From Balneolaceae bacterium (GTDB lineage Bacteria > Bacteroidota > Rhodothermia > Balneolales > Balneolaceae): a stretch of 36,774 bases of DNA. Positions 1 to 8,666 of the stretch are shown piece by piece. A program made the position numbers and the translations under genes. Below the pieces are notes generated by a model. That model made no database searches. It was not told where the DNA came from and worked only from the letters and a program-made list of their open reading frames with translations. Where the stretch lies: NCBI GenBank assembly GCA_020832285.1, contig JAFIFB010000104.1:1-36774 (forward strand). The letters are read 5' to 3'. Numbering within the stretch: the first letter of the stretch is position 1; the number at the start of each line of letters is the position of its first letter.

Positions 1-132
1 GCCGAACAGGTGAACTCCAAAATTCAGCAGGTAAAGTCCATTTCAAAAGGCTATCGAAATTATGATAATTTCCGCACAGCCATCTTGTTTTACTTTGGCA
101 AGTTAGACCTCTACCCACAAGGTTTCCAGTAG
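1..132 (+). pseudogene. ISL3-family transposase, C-terminal end (cut by window start)
   Basis: Frame 1 is open from the first base to the TAG at 130-132 and reads AEQVNSKIQQVKSISKGYRN followed by a DNFRTAILFYFGKLDLYP-like tail. This matches the C-terminal end of DDE transposases of the ISL3 (IS204/IS1001/IS1165) family, where the last conserved block is N-x-I-x-x-x-K-x-x-(A/S)-x-G-(Y/F)-R-N followed by FR-x-x-ILF-x-x-GKLDL. The rest of the gene, with the catalytic DDE residues, lies left of the window, so whether it is intact cannot be judged. The stop codon falls inside the probable terminal inverted repeat of the IS. The family call is from recognition of the motif, not from a search. Confidence 0.75.
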
Positions 133-138
133 AACCAA
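112..138. repeat. Probable right terminal inverted repeat of the ISL3-type element
   Basis: The stretch around acccacaaggtttccagtag, followed by aacc, looks like the inner-to-outer end of an ISL3-type inverted repeat (CCCACA... ending in GAACC). Coding for the GH95 remnant becomes recognisable a few bases later, at about 142. The exact end is inferred, because the partner repeat and the target duplication lie outside the window. Confidence 0.45.
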
Positions 139-609
139 AAATCTATTGCATTTCGTAATGAACACGGAGCAACGGGAATTGGCTGGAGCCGTGCCTGGAT
201 GGTCAACTTTTTTGCCCGTCTGCATGATGCAGAGATGGTTCAGGAACACATTACTAAATTCATTGAAGACTCCATTTCCGATAATCTGTTTTGTCTTGTG
301 TTTAGTCAGAGACCTCCGTTTCAAATGGAAGGCAATATGGGGGTTACTGCCGGAATAGCCGAAGCCCTTCTGCAAAGCCACCAGGGATATGTAGAACTGC
401 TTCCTGCTCTGCCGGCGGATTGGCAAGACGGGCATGTAAAAGGCCTTCGGGCACGCGGTGGGTTTGAGGTAGATATCTGGTGGGAAAACGGCAGCCTGCA
501 AAAAAGCAGAGTAAGCTCACTGAATGGAGAAAAAAGTCTGTTTCGTTACAAACAACAAGAAATTGAATTGGATCTCGCGAGAGGGGAGTCTCAGCTCATA
601 TTTCACTAA
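139..609 (+). pseudogene. GH95 alpha-L-fucosidase, C-terminal remnant interrupted by an IS
   Basis: Frame 1 continues after the transposase stop as a GH95-like C-terminal region of about 155 residues. The segment HGATGIGWSRAWMVNFFARL is the conserved (A/T)TGWS-x-x-WK-x-N-x-WARL block at the end of the (alpha/alpha)6 catalytic barrel. It is followed by a QMEGNMGVTAGIAEALLQSH-type block and the beta-sandwich tail with LLPALPADWQDGHVKGLRARGGFEVD, all typical of GH95. Family members are about 750-800 residues long, so most of the catalytic domain is missing here. An ATG at 199 would give a 136-aa product, but this can hardly be an active enzyme. In the family these enzymes cleave alpha-1,2-linked fucose (some act on galactose) from glycans in the periplasm or outside the cell. 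The gene was probably split by the ISL3-type element just upstream; the 5' part may survive beyond the left edge. Confidence 0.8.
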
Positions 610-620
610 AGTTAATGTGA

Positions 621-853
621 GGTTGAAGGGTGAACTATGATTTGTGATGACAGGCTGTGATTAACTTTGATTTTTTCCCTTTAGTCACAGACCATCACAT
701 AATCAGCGAAAATCATATTTCAGACGGTGAGTGTTGAGGGGTGAACTATGATTTGTGATGATAGGCTGTGATTAACTTTGATTTTTTCCCTTTAATCACA
801 GTGCATCACATAATCAGCGAAAATCATTGTTCAGACATTGAGGTTGAAGGGTT
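621..853. repeat. Tandem 111-bp hairpin repeat, about 2.1 copies
   Basis: Two near-identical units of 111 bp begin at about 621 and 732. A third unit begins at 842 and breaks off after a dozen bases. Each unit holds ggtgaactatgatttgtgat and later catcacataatcagcgaaaa. Inside a unit, gtgatg...ctgtgatta pairs with ta(a/g)tcacag...catcac across a T-rich loop (ctttgattttttcccttt), giving an imperfect stem-loop of roughly 65 bases. The differences between copies are a few substitutions, some of which fall in the stem. Together with flanking sequence this fills the 294-base gap between the GH95 remnant and the M28 peptidase gene; no ORF is seen in it. Confidence 0.85.
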
Positions 854-903
854 ACACAAAGAATTAGCCCGATACCTATCCATTTATAAAATACGGAAGA
901 ATT

Positions 904-3282
904 TTAATCAGACCGGTTCAGCTCAAAGGTTTTCATAAGCTGAGTGAAATCCAGCAGGAAAAATTTCATCATTGTTTCGTCGCGATCGGGGATGTCAAGT
1001 TCCGGGATGTTAGGCAGGCCGGGAATCGCAGAGATAAGTGTGAGTCTGTATTCAACGGGATCGGAATAGGTGAATTCCATTTCAAATCCGGTTTCGGGTG
1101 AGCCAAAATAGATGAGCCTTTCGCCGGAAAAATTTTCATCCTGCGAATTTATTCTGTTTCCATTAATATAAATATTCTCAACAGGGTTTTCACCTGGCAG
1201 TAAAAGTTCGGTGTAGTATGTTTCAGCTTCAGGAGTTATCAGGATATGGAATTTCCGTCCGTTTTCAGTGAGGCTGTCAGAGAGCACCTCAAGGCTGGCC
1301 ATCCCGACATCTTGCACAGGTGCTTCATTGTAAATGAGTGTAAGGTTTTCCGGTGCACCGAACAGCAATGTCCCGATTTCGTCATATTCAAATTCAGAGA
1401 ACTTTTTTTCGGAAGGTTCATCGCCAAGGAAAAAGGATGTCCAATCATCGGGTGCCGGTCCGGGAGAGTACCAGAGTGCTTTGTCTTCATCAAGATTCGC
1501 GAAATAGTTGACACCGTTTGGTTTTTTGTGTTCTGAGGAAAGTCCGCTTGTAGAAATACCGCCAGTAATGAAAATCAGTGCAGCTGCCAGAAATGCGAGG
1601 GGAAGTTTCCATCGAAACGGTTCAGCAGAAATGTCAAGCTGAAGAACCAGAAATCCAAGAGTCATTAAAAACAATCCTGTAAGCGGGCCTGTAGCCATGA
1701 TTGTCAAAGTGACCTTAAGGTGCCAGACTAACGGAGCGAGCAACAGTAAAACAGTACCTCCGGTAAGCAGAAGTGCCGTCAGTTTTGCCCGGTAGTTATC
1801 TGGTTTTTCGAATATGCAGAAAAGCAGCGCTGCACCGGTAAATATGGCTGGCCAAATAAAAAGATAGGCGATGCCCGGCAGAAAAAAAGAGAGAGCTATA
1901 CCAGCTGTCAGCCATAGAATGAGGGGGCCGCACGCGAGATCGGATGCAGAAAACCATCGTTTCAGAATCAGGTGAACTGCAAGGAATCCTGCCACAACCA
2001 ACGAAAATATTCCGGTGATGAACCAGGAGCTGTTGTGGGGACCGAAGAACTGAAACCAGGAGATATTCTCGATGGATTCGCTCAGAAAAGCCCACAAGAA
2101 ATGAGCTGCGATTGAAAGCAGCACAACCAGCAGTGGATAGGTCAAAAAACCCGCTGTAATACCCTTCCAGGTCAGTTTGTTTTTTTTGAAACCGGCGGCG
2201 ATCACGCCTGTAACAAACAGAAATGCAAAAATGGCGAGTGGAACGGCCAGGTACTCCGGATAGTGAACCAGCCCGATGAACAACAGGTTGAAGTAAATTC
2301 GGTTTGAAGACTCAAGGGTCGAAAGATCCCTGTTCCCAAATGCTTTTGTGAGCGAAAGCATATAATTGCCATGATGCTGAAGAGTACGGGGGTCGGCATT
2401 GGTAAAGCTGTCTTCGGAAGTATGATAGTGCAGGACACCCGCAATATTTGCGATATCCATTCCAGGTATTCCTGCATCATCAAAATTACTCAGGTCGGTG
2501 TCATTCGGAATAATTCTGAGAATTTCATTAGAGTAGGAAGATGCAATGGCATCCGGTACCTGCTTAGCCAATTTTTTGATCAGCTCTCCATTTTCTCCAC
2601 CCACAGTACGGAACATGAATGCCGGTCCAGAATCACCACGTCCCTCGAAATTCATCACAAGATTGAGCTCCTCAAACCAGGGATGTTCATCAATAAAAGC
2701 CTGAGATCCGATCAGGCCGGTCTCTTCGGAATCCATAATCAGCAAATAGAGATCGTTCTGAAGTGGTTCACCTGCAAGTACCGCCCGGGCGGTTTCAAGG
2801 ATGGCAGCTACACCGTTTCCGGCATCGGAGGCGCCATAGGAATTGGGTACGGAATCGTAATGGGATATCAGCCCAATGCCCCCGGTTGCACTGGTGCCGG
2901 GAATTTTTACAAGAATATTGTGAACGTCAGACATCCTGTACCCATAAAAATCGTTAAATCCAGTAGTGGATTGGACTTCAGGTTCAAGTCCCATATTTTC
3001 GAGCTCATCCAACAGGTACTCCCGGACTCTCTGGTGAGCTGAAGAACCCACTGGATGAACTTCACGGGTGATTTCCCTCAGATAGTTTCGCGCACGCTCG
3101 GCAGAAAATTCAGTTTCCGGGGCTGATGCAGAGACAACATCCGGCGGCACAGCTTGATCACGGATTGCAAGAAAAGCAAGAAACAGTAAAAACAGAATGG
3201 CAATACCCCCTGCTGTTCTGGTATGGAGGCTTATTTTTGAGCTTTGATTGTACCCGGATTCGTTCATAATGTAATTTGTCAA
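904..3282 (-). CDS. Membrane-bound M28 family peptidase (ERMP1/Fxna-like architecture)
   Basis: A 792-residue protein. One N-terminal membrane segment (about 24-41) precedes an M28 zinc-peptidase domain (about 60-330). That is followed by roughly eight membrane segments (about 330-580) and a soluble C-terminal domain of about 200 residues. Candidate metal ligands are H141 (ISHYDS), D153 (GASDAGNG), E186/E187 (DSEETGL) and H287 (HYHTSED). The fourth ligand position reads NFEGRG, with E213 instead of the Asp of most M28 enzymes. As far as I recall this is also seen in the eukaryotic ERMP1/Pff1 group, which shares the peptidase-plus-membrane layout. It should cleave N-terminal residues from peptides on the outer face of the inner membrane. 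The gene starts 113 bases after the TonB receptor gene on the same strand and may be its fourth operon member. A second in-frame ATG lies five codons downstream (3265-3267), so the exact start is uncertain. Confidence 0.85.
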   Translation of the reverse strand: MTNYIMNESGYNQSSKISLHTRTAGGIAILFLLFLAFLAIRDQAVPPDVVSASAPETEFSAERARNYLREITREVHPVGSSAHQRVREYLLDELENMGLEPEVQSTTGFNDFYGYRMSDVHNILVKIPGTSATGGIGLISHYDSVPNSYGASDAGNGVAAILETARAVLAGEPLQNDLYLLIMDSEETGLIGSQAFIDEHPWFEELNLVMNFEGRGDSGPAFMFRTVGGENGELIKKLAKQVPDAIASSYSNEILRIIPNDTDLSNFDDAGIPGMDIANIAGVLHYHTSEDSFTNADPRTLQHHGNYMLSLTKAFGNRDLSTLESSNRIYFNLLFIGLVHYPEYLAVPLAIFAFLFVTGVIAAGFKKNKLTWKGITAGFLTYPLLVVLLSIAAHFLWAFLSESIENISWFQFFGPHNSSWFITGIFSLVVAGFLAVHLILKRWFSASDLACGPLILWLTAGIALSFFLPGIAYLFIWPAIFTGAALLFCIFEKPDNYRAKLTALLLTGGTVLLLLAPLVWHLKVTLTIMATGPLTGLFLMTLGFLVLQLDISAEPFRWKLPLAFLAAALIFITGGISTSGLSSEHKKPNGVNYFANLDEDKALWYSPGPAPDDWTSFFLGDEPSEKKFSEFEYDEIGTLLFGAPENLTLIYNEAPVQDVGMASLEVLSDSLTENGRKFHILITPEAETYYTELLLPGENPVENIYINGNRINSQDENFSGERLIYFGSPETGFEMEFTYSDPVEYRLTLISAIPGLPNIPELDIPDRDETMMKFFLLDFTQLMKTFELNRSD

Positions 3283-3395
3283 TGCCGGTTATAGAGATGT
3301 ACATTTATCAGCTGGATGAAGCTGCCAAATTAAGGAAAGTATCGGTAGATGTGTAAAATTAACCTCAGCTACCCAGATAGCAGAAATAAGTGATG

Positions 3396-6176
3396 TTAAA
3401 ACGCTATACTAACACTCAATGACGGATAAAACCCCGGAAAAGTGCGGCTTTTCACGCTGTAGCCGGTTTGCTCACCGTCGCTGAAAACAGGCAGGAGATA
3501 TTGATCGAGTGCATTGTCCCGATTCAGAAGGTTGATAAGCTCCAGGCGGATATCCATGTCAGCCGGTCCGGGGCTCGGGCGATAAATGACGGAGAGGTCC
3601 ACCTGGTAAAAAGATGGCAGTTTATCTTCTTCAGGTCGGTCGAAGGATTGCGGAAGTGGGATACCGGAGTCGCGGTACGGCAGGTAATTGTAGTATGAAT
3701 CGCGGAAAGCCCATGTTCGGCCCCATATTCCCTGCAATTTTGATACGAGTGTAAGTTCAGGAAAAACGTGCCACATTGCCCGAAAATGCATTCGGTGAGG
3801 TTCATTCCAGGGTGCGGGAACTGTTCGCCCGAACTGAGAGTCCATTTCAACAAGTACGCGGCTGTAATCGTAACCGGCAAGCAGCTCGATAGGGTAATCC
3901 GTCAGCGATCGGTTCAAACGTATACTTCCGCCCACAGCAGTCATTTCAGTGGTTTCGGCAAAGGCACTGACCTTGTCATCACGCAGTTCAGAAGTGGCTT
4001 GAACCTGGGGCTCATGCAGGCTTACGTATGATGTGATATTGGTGACGGGCTGCCATTTGTAGTAGGCTTCCAGCTTCAGTGAGGTTTTAGAATCCGGCTC
4101 CAAAAGGAATGAGCTGTTCAAATGCCAGGCTTTGGGAATATCCAGGTCTCCTGCATGAGACCAGACGGTAAACGAAGGCACAACAGCAGTGGGGCTGGTG
4201 TTAGCAAGACGGAATTCATTAATGAACTGCCGGTAAAGTCCGCCTGAAATTCTTGCACTCCAGAAACCGATGCCGGAATCAGGCCGGTCGTACTGAACAG
4301 AAACTCTTGGTTCGGGGAAAACCGTGTTCATCTGTGAGTTGTAGGTAAAACGGCTTCCCCAGTCAATATTCCAGAAATGTCCGAATGTATGGCTGTTGTT
4401 GAGGAATGAGCTGAATAGTGTAGAGGATTGATCATTCAAAATATAATAATCAGTCAGTTCGGCCAGTTCCACACTGGTGTGAATTCGTTCGGTTCGGATC
4501 CCGCCTTCAAGAGAAAATGCAGGTGTAATGCTGTAAGTCGCCTCCGATTGGAGAATGGTATGATCAATGCTGTTTCCGTCAATCTGTGTTGGAAGAGGTA
4601 AAAAAGTACGCCCGGAATGACTTTCAGAACTCACAAATAAGGGGGTGGTTCCTGAAGTAAACCGTGTGATGGGAAGATAAGTAATACCGGTTTGATTTTG
4701 GTTTTGAAAACGGCTGGAGCTGTAACTGGCCTGTGTAGTAATATCCAGACGGGGCGTAACCACTTTATTCCATGAGAACCGGGCCATTAAGTTTTTCCAT
4801 TCATTGCGGTCGGTGGCAAAAATATAGGGCGGATCGGGCTGAGGAGACTGGTTCTGGTTAAGCAGGTAGGTCTCCACTCTGTTTTCGGCAATATAAAGGG
4901 AGCCTTTCATGATGTTGAAATCATCAAGCTTGTAGGAAGCAGCAAAATGATAGTCATAAAACCGGACATCCGAATCGTGAAAGTAAGGGGAAAAATTTGA
5001 GGCGTCCGTATCCAGATCACCCATAAAATTGGTGATAAGGGGGTCAAGTATATCCCAGTTTTGAAGTGTTTTTTCGAGGTTTGGGTCGCGGTAAACATCC
5101 CAGAAGTTTGTGCGGAAGGCACTCATCAAATTAAAACCCGAATCACCAAATTCATAACCGATCTCTCCGAGAAGATTCAGGCTGAGCGGATCGCTTTGTA
5201 TCGTGAATCCTTTGGTTTTGCTGTTTTTCAGATCGTGGGAAAAATCGATCAAACCGGCTATCTGGCTCCCCTGTTGAACACCGTAGCCGGCTTTGTGCAG
5301 GTCAATGGAGCCGACGGCATACGGGCTGAATGCACTAAACAGGTGCCCGAAACTGTAGGGATTATAAATCGGGGCGCCATCAAGTAAAATACGATGTTCA
5401 CCTTGTTGTCCACCCTGCAGGTGAAGGTCGGTGATTGGCAAACCGTACTGGACACCGGGTATAAAATTCAGGCTGCGTATGGCATCATTCATTACTCCAC
5501 CAGCCTGGTGAAGGGGATGGTTGGGACCGGAAAGAGATTGCTGCCCCGGAACTCTTTGTCGGTGCGATTCCACCACAATCGGTGAGAAAGACTGCGGCTT
5601 CGGTTCAAGGGAAATCTGTTCACGAATCTCTTCATTCGGGCCGATTTCATACGTTTTCATCACCGGTTCGTAGCCAACATAGCTGAAAATGATGGTATGT
5701 CTGCCGGTCATCAGCCGGTTGAGAGAGAAATTACCGGATCGGTTGGTACTTGTTCCGCCCGATGCATCTGCCAGAAGAACGGTGGCTCCGGGAAGTGGTT
5801 CACCCGTTTCACTGTCTGAAATTTTTCCGGAAAATGTACCAAAAAAAGGCCCCTCCGATACAGAACGGACAATCACATAGGTTCCAGATGAAAGTGTGAG
5901 ATAATCGAGCTGAAACTCCTTTAAAACGGTTTTTAGTGCGGTCTGAATTTCTTTGTCTTGCAAACGCTGATAGACATGATGATCCCGGACAAGCTGCGGA
6001 TCGTAAACCAGATCAATCCCGGAAACCCTGGTGATCTGATCGAGAGCATCACTGAGTGCATCCCCGCGAAATTCAAAGGAGTAACGCTGTTCCGAACCGG
6101 TGGTATCCTGTGCATATATGTTCATCACAGGCAGAAAAAAAGAGATCATTAATATGTATCTCAGGCTTCTCCTCAT
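3396..6176 (-). CDS. TonB-dependent transducer receptor with STN domain
   Basis: A 926-residue outer-membrane receptor. It has a signal peptide (about 1-22) and an STN (secretin/TonB short N-terminal) domain at about 45-105. A carboxypeptidase-regulatory-like beta domain (about 113-200; EPLPGATVLLADASGGTSTN) and a plug with LHLQGGQQGEHRILLDGAPI (about 250-270) come next. A 22-strand-type barrel ends in a C-terminal Phe, as expected for BAM-inserted proteins. The STN domain is the part that signals to a FecR-type anti-sigma factor, and fecR and a sigma gene lie directly upstream on the same strand, so this is a FecA-like transducer. The carboxypeptidase-like domain is typical of Bacteroidota receptors. 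No SusD gene is present, which argues against a classical glycan SusCD pair. The substrate is unknown; the neighbouring peptidase hints at peptides or protein-derived ligands (inference). A 102-base gap separates it from fecR. Confidence 0.9.
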   Translation of the reverse strand: MRRSLRYILMISFFLPVMNIYAQDTTGSEQRYSFEFRGDALSDALDQITRVSGIDLVYDPQLVRDHHVYQRLQDKEIQTALKTVLKEFQLDYLTLSSGTYVIVRSVSEGPFFGTFSGKISDSETGEPLPGATVLLADASGGTSTNRSGNFSLNRLMTGRHTIIFSYVGYEPVMKTYEIGPNEEIREQISLEPKPQSFSPIVVESHRQRVPGQQSLSGPNHPLHQAGGVMNDAIRSLNFIPGVQYGLPITDLHLQGGQQGEHRILLDGAPIYNPYSFGHLFSAFSPYAVGSIDLHKAGYGVQQGSQIAGLIDFSHDLKNSKTKGFTIQSDPLSLNLLGEIGYEFGDSGFNLMSAFRTNFWDVYRDPNLEKTLQNWDILDPLITNFMGDLDTDASNFSPYFHDSDVRFYDYHFAASYKLDDFNIMKGSLYIAENRVETYLLNQNQSPQPDPPYIFATDRNEWKNLMARFSWNKVVTPRLDITTQASYSSSRFQNQNQTGITYLPITRFTSGTTPLFVSSESHSGRTFLPLPTQIDGNSIDHTILQSEATYSITPAFSLEGGIRTERIHTSVELAELTDYYILNDQSSTLFSSFLNNSHTFGHFWNIDWGSRFTYNSQMNTVFPEPRVSVQYDRPDSGIGFWSARISGGLYRQFINEFRLANTSPTAVVPSFTVWSHAGDLDIPKAWHLNSSFLLEPDSKTSLKLEAYYKWQPVTNITSYVSLHEPQVQATSELRDDKVSAFAETTEMTAVGGSIRLNRSLTDYPIELLAGYDYSRVLVEMDSQFGRTVPAPWNEPHRMHFRAMWHVFPELTLVSKLQGIWGRTWAFRDSYYNYLPYRDSGIPLPQSFDRPEEDKLPSFYQVDLSVIYRPSPGPADMDIRLELINLLNRDNALDQYLLPVFSDGEQTGYSVKSRTFPGFYPSLSVSIAF

Positions 6177-6278
6177 GGGCTTTTTCTCTCACTTCAAATT
6201 GATTGAATTTCTTGGCAGGCCGAAAATCACTTGATTCGTTTTCAAATCTAAATATAAAAAACCAAATGACATAACTGA

Positions 6279-7223
6279 CTATTTAAAGATTCTGTATCCG
6301 GTAGTTGTTCGGGTATAACGCAATCCTTTTACTGTACAAATATCATCAAGCACCGATTCGAGCTGAACCTGTTCGGAATAATATGCGGTGAGTGTACTCT
6401 GTTCTACACCATCCACGTCCAGTTCGATGGTTGCGTTGTATCTGCGTTCCAGTTCGTACAGAATGGAGATAAGTGTTTGATCCCGGAATACAAAACGCTG
6501 ATTGCGCCAGGCTGTGATGTCCTCAATCGTTACAGGTTCAGGATTGGCAGGCTCGGTAAGCCGGGGGTTCCAGCGGCTGCTTTCACCGGCTCTGAGTGTG
6601 ATTTGATTCTCTTTAAGCTTTTTCGGGTAAAAAAGGACTTCTCCTTCGCTTACCGAAACTGTGGTTTCCATCTGCTGGTCACCGCGCCATGAGCGTACAT
6701 TAAATTCGGTCCCGGTCACTTCTATCGATGCACCGTTCGCCTCAACAATAAACGGGTGACCGTGGCTGGCCACATTGAAGTAAGCCTCACCGTTCAATTC
6801 TACGGTTCTGTCGGTAAAGCGGTAGAGGCGGTTGTATCGGAGGGTGGTTCCGCTATTCATCTCAACCAGGGTGCCGTCGGGAAGTTCAAGAGTAGCCATT
6901 TCTCCGTAAGGAACCGAGGCCGTTCTGGGCAGAAAGAAAAAGAGGAATGTGACGGCGATAAGTGCAACAACAGCTACAAGGTAGCGGGCATATTGGGGAA
7001 TATTTCCGACAATCGATTTCTTTCCGGAGTGCGGCTCTATCCGTCTATGAACCTTGGAGAGAGCATTTTCGATCTCTTTAGGTGAGATTTCCATTTGAGA
7101 AGGCCTTGCGTATTCAGATTTCTTCCAGACAGAAATCATGTCGGTATGATCGTTTTCGTTGAGTTGCTCCAGAACTTCTTTCGGAACCGCACCGTTTTTT
7201 TGATTTTTACCTGTTTGGGTCAT
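6279..7223 (-). CDS. FecR-family anti-sigma factor
   Basis: A 314-residue protein with a cytoplasmic N-terminal part (1-79), one membrane helix (about 80-98, YLVAVVALIAVTFLFFFLP), a periplasmic FecR domain (about 105-200, with LNGEAYFNVA and GTEFNVRSW) and a C-terminal DUF4974-like domain (about 240-314). In this family the N-terminal part binds the sigma factor, and the periplasmic part is contacted by the STN domain of the receptor. Its ATG overlaps the stop of the sigma gene by four bases (ATGA), so the two are translationally coupled. The order sigma - fecR - receptor is the standard Bacteroidota arrangement. Confidence 0.93.
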   Translation of the reverse strand: MTQTGKNQKNGAVPKEVLEQLNENDHTDMISVWKKSEYARPSQMEISPKEIENALSKVHRRIEPHSGKKSIVGNIPQYARYLVAVVALIAVTFLFFFLPRTASVPYGEMATLELPDGTLVEMNSGTTLRYNRLYRFTDRTVELNGEAYFNVASHGHPFIVEANGASIEVTGTEFNVRSWRGDQQMETTVSVSEGEVLFYPKKLKENQITLRAGESSRWNPRLTEPANPEPVTIEDITAWRNQRFVFRDQTLISILYELERRYNATIELDVDGVEQSTLTAYYSEQVQLESVLDDICTVKGLRYTRTTTGYRIFK

Positions 7224-7801
7224 AAATCGTTGTTTATATTCTTCTGATATTCGTCATAAAATGTTCTGAGCTGCCGGAGCGCTGCAACGATATGATTGTT
7301 TACAGTTTTGGGTGATATTTCCATTACATCGGCAATTTCATCATGTTCCAGGCCATCAAACCGGCTCAGTTCAAACGCTTCCTGCTGGCGATCCGGAAGG
7401 GCATATATCCATTCTCTGAACTTTTGATCCAGACTTCCGTTACTGTTGCCCGGGGATTCAATGGAGAGCTCATCGGATGAAAAAGCTTCTCCCTGAACAA
7501 GTTCGGAGTCAACCACAGTGCCTGAACTGTCGCGTAAATGATTTAGACACAAATTTCGCACAATACGGTACAAATAGGCTTTGAGTGACCGGTTTGGGTC
7601 GATCTCGCTGCGTTTTTGCCACAGAATAACAAAAGCATCCTGCACAATATCACAGGCCGAGGACTTTTGGCCGGTATATCCCGCAGCAAAGCGGACCAGC
7701 ATTGGATAACCCCACCGGAAAAATTCATCAAATGCCTTTCGGTCTGATTTCCTGATCTTCCAGGCCCAGGTTTTTATCTGTTGTTCTGTTTTTCGATTCA
7801 T
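7220..7801 (-). CDS. ECF RNA polymerase sigma factor, FecI-like
   Basis: A 193-residue sigma-70 family factor of the Bacteroidota ECF type. Region 2 (about 25-95) contains the CDIVQDAFVILWQKR core-binding helix and LKAYLYRIVRNLCLNHLRD. Region 4 (about 125-180) has the HTH DEIADVMEISPKTVNNHI. It should direct transcription of the receptor operon when FecR releases or activates it. It is the first gene of the minus-strand block 7801-904. A purine stretch (agaaagga) ends two bases before its ATG, too close for a strong ribosome binding site. I could not assign a promoter in the 328-base divergent region upstream. Confidence 0.92.
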   Translation of the reverse strand: MNRKTEQQIKTWAWKIRKSDRKAFDEFFRWGYPMLVRFAAGYTGQKSSACDIVQDAFVILWQKRSEIDPNRSLKAYLYRIVRNLCLNHLRDSSGTVVDSELVQGEAFSSDELSIESPGNSNGSLDQKFREWIYALPDRQQEAFELSRFDGLEHDEIADVMEISPKTVNNHIVAALRQLRTFYDEYQKNINNDL

Positions 7802-8129
7802 GAATCCTTTCTACCGTTCATACACATTCAAAACGGTTATTACCTATCAATCTTTAAATTTTTTTTGCAAATCCTCTCCATTTAAAAAAATGGTGTTACT
7901 TTTGAACATTAAACACTTGATCTCCATTCTTTTTATAAATTTTTACAATTTTTATGGAGCTGTTTTATGCTTTAAAAGTCTATAGAGCAAACTATTGCAG
8001 GTGGTAATCAGAAGTTGGGAGGCAAATGAAAAATGGGAACCGGTTTAATTTGTTCAATGTTGAATCATTGTTCTTTGAGAACAAAATTTGGCAATTGCCG
8101 AATTCTTAACCCCAATCAACCCAATAATA
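7802..8129. other. Divergent intergenic region, no gene
   Basis: AT-rich spacer between the sigma-factor gene (minus) and the fasciclin gene (plus). It should hold both promoters, but no clear Bacteroidota promoter pair (TTG and TAnnTTTG) could be fixed. A short palindrome, ccatttaaaaaaatgg at 7878-7893, is the only dyad noticed. Confidence 0.5.
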
Positions 8130-8666
8130 ATGAAAACAATTAAAACTTTAGGGCTGACCATACTTGCTTTAGCACTTCTTGCAATGGCACCGGCAGCAAT
8201 AGAAAACAGCGATACGGAACAGAGTCACAATCACAACAGCGATATCGTGGATCTTGCTGTTCAGACTGATGTATTATCTACACTTGTGGCAGCAGTTGAA
8301 GCGGCAGGATTAGTTGAAACGTTGAAATCTGATGGACCTTTTACAGTATTTGCACCTACTAACGAGGCGTTTGAAGCTCTGCCAGACGGAGTTCTCGAGT
8401 CACTTCTGATGGAGGAAAACAGAGACCAATTAATTGAAATTCTCACCTATCACGTGGTTCCCGGTAAAGTGATGTCTTCGGACCTGAGCGATGGCATGAC
8501 TGCCGAAACAGTTCAGGGCACAGAGATTACTATTTCTTTGAGTAACTACGGAGTCTCTGTTGATGATGCTTCAGTGGTTCAGGCCGATGTGGAAGCATCC
8601 AACGGAGTTGTTCATCTAATTGATGCTGTAATGATCCCGCAACCAGAGTCAGATTCATCCTACTGA
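8130..8666 (+). CDS. Secreted fasciclin (FAS1) domain protein
   Basis: The ATG at 8130 gives a 178-residue protein starting MKTIKTLGLTILALALLAMA, a clear signal peptide. An upstream TTG at 8088 would only put non-signal residues in front and is rejected. One FAS1 domain fills about residues 38-175. It has the H1-like motif DGPFTVFAPTNEAFEALP, the LTYHVVPGKV block and the H2 motif NGVVHLIDAVMIPQ. FAS1 proteins act outside the cytoplasm in adhesion or surface structure, often without a known ligand. There is no lipobox cysteine, so the product is probably released to the periplasm or exterior. It is transcribed alone, divergent from the ECF sigma gene; whether that sigma factor controls it is not visible. 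Confidence 0.9.
   Translation: MKTIKTLGLTILALALLAMAPAAIENSDTEQSHNHNSDIVDLAVQTDVLSTLVAAVEAAGLVETLKSDGPFTVFAPTNEAFEALPDGVLESLLMEENRDQLIEILTYHVVPGKVMSSDLSDGMTAETVQGTEITISLSNYGVSVDDASVVQADVEASNGVVHLIDAVMIPQPESDSSY

Noticed and set aside
621-853. CRISPR array
   Set aside because: Only two full units of 111 bp with no short repeat/unique spacer alternation, and no cas genes.
2371-3042. A 223-residue plus-strand ORF opposite the M28 peptidase gene
   Set aside because: It is the antisense of a gene with clear catalytic motifs, has no family features, and its composition is that of a reverse-strand shadow.
904-7801. SusCD-type polysaccharide utilisation locus linked to the GH95 remnant
   Set aside because: No SusD-like gene and no further glycosidase; the receptor has an STN domain and sigma/FecR partners, and the GH95 remnant lies on the other strand past a repeat.
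8088-8129. TTG start giving a longer fasciclin protein
   Set aside because: It would bury the signal peptide behind 14 residues; the ATG at 8130 gives a textbook signal sequence.
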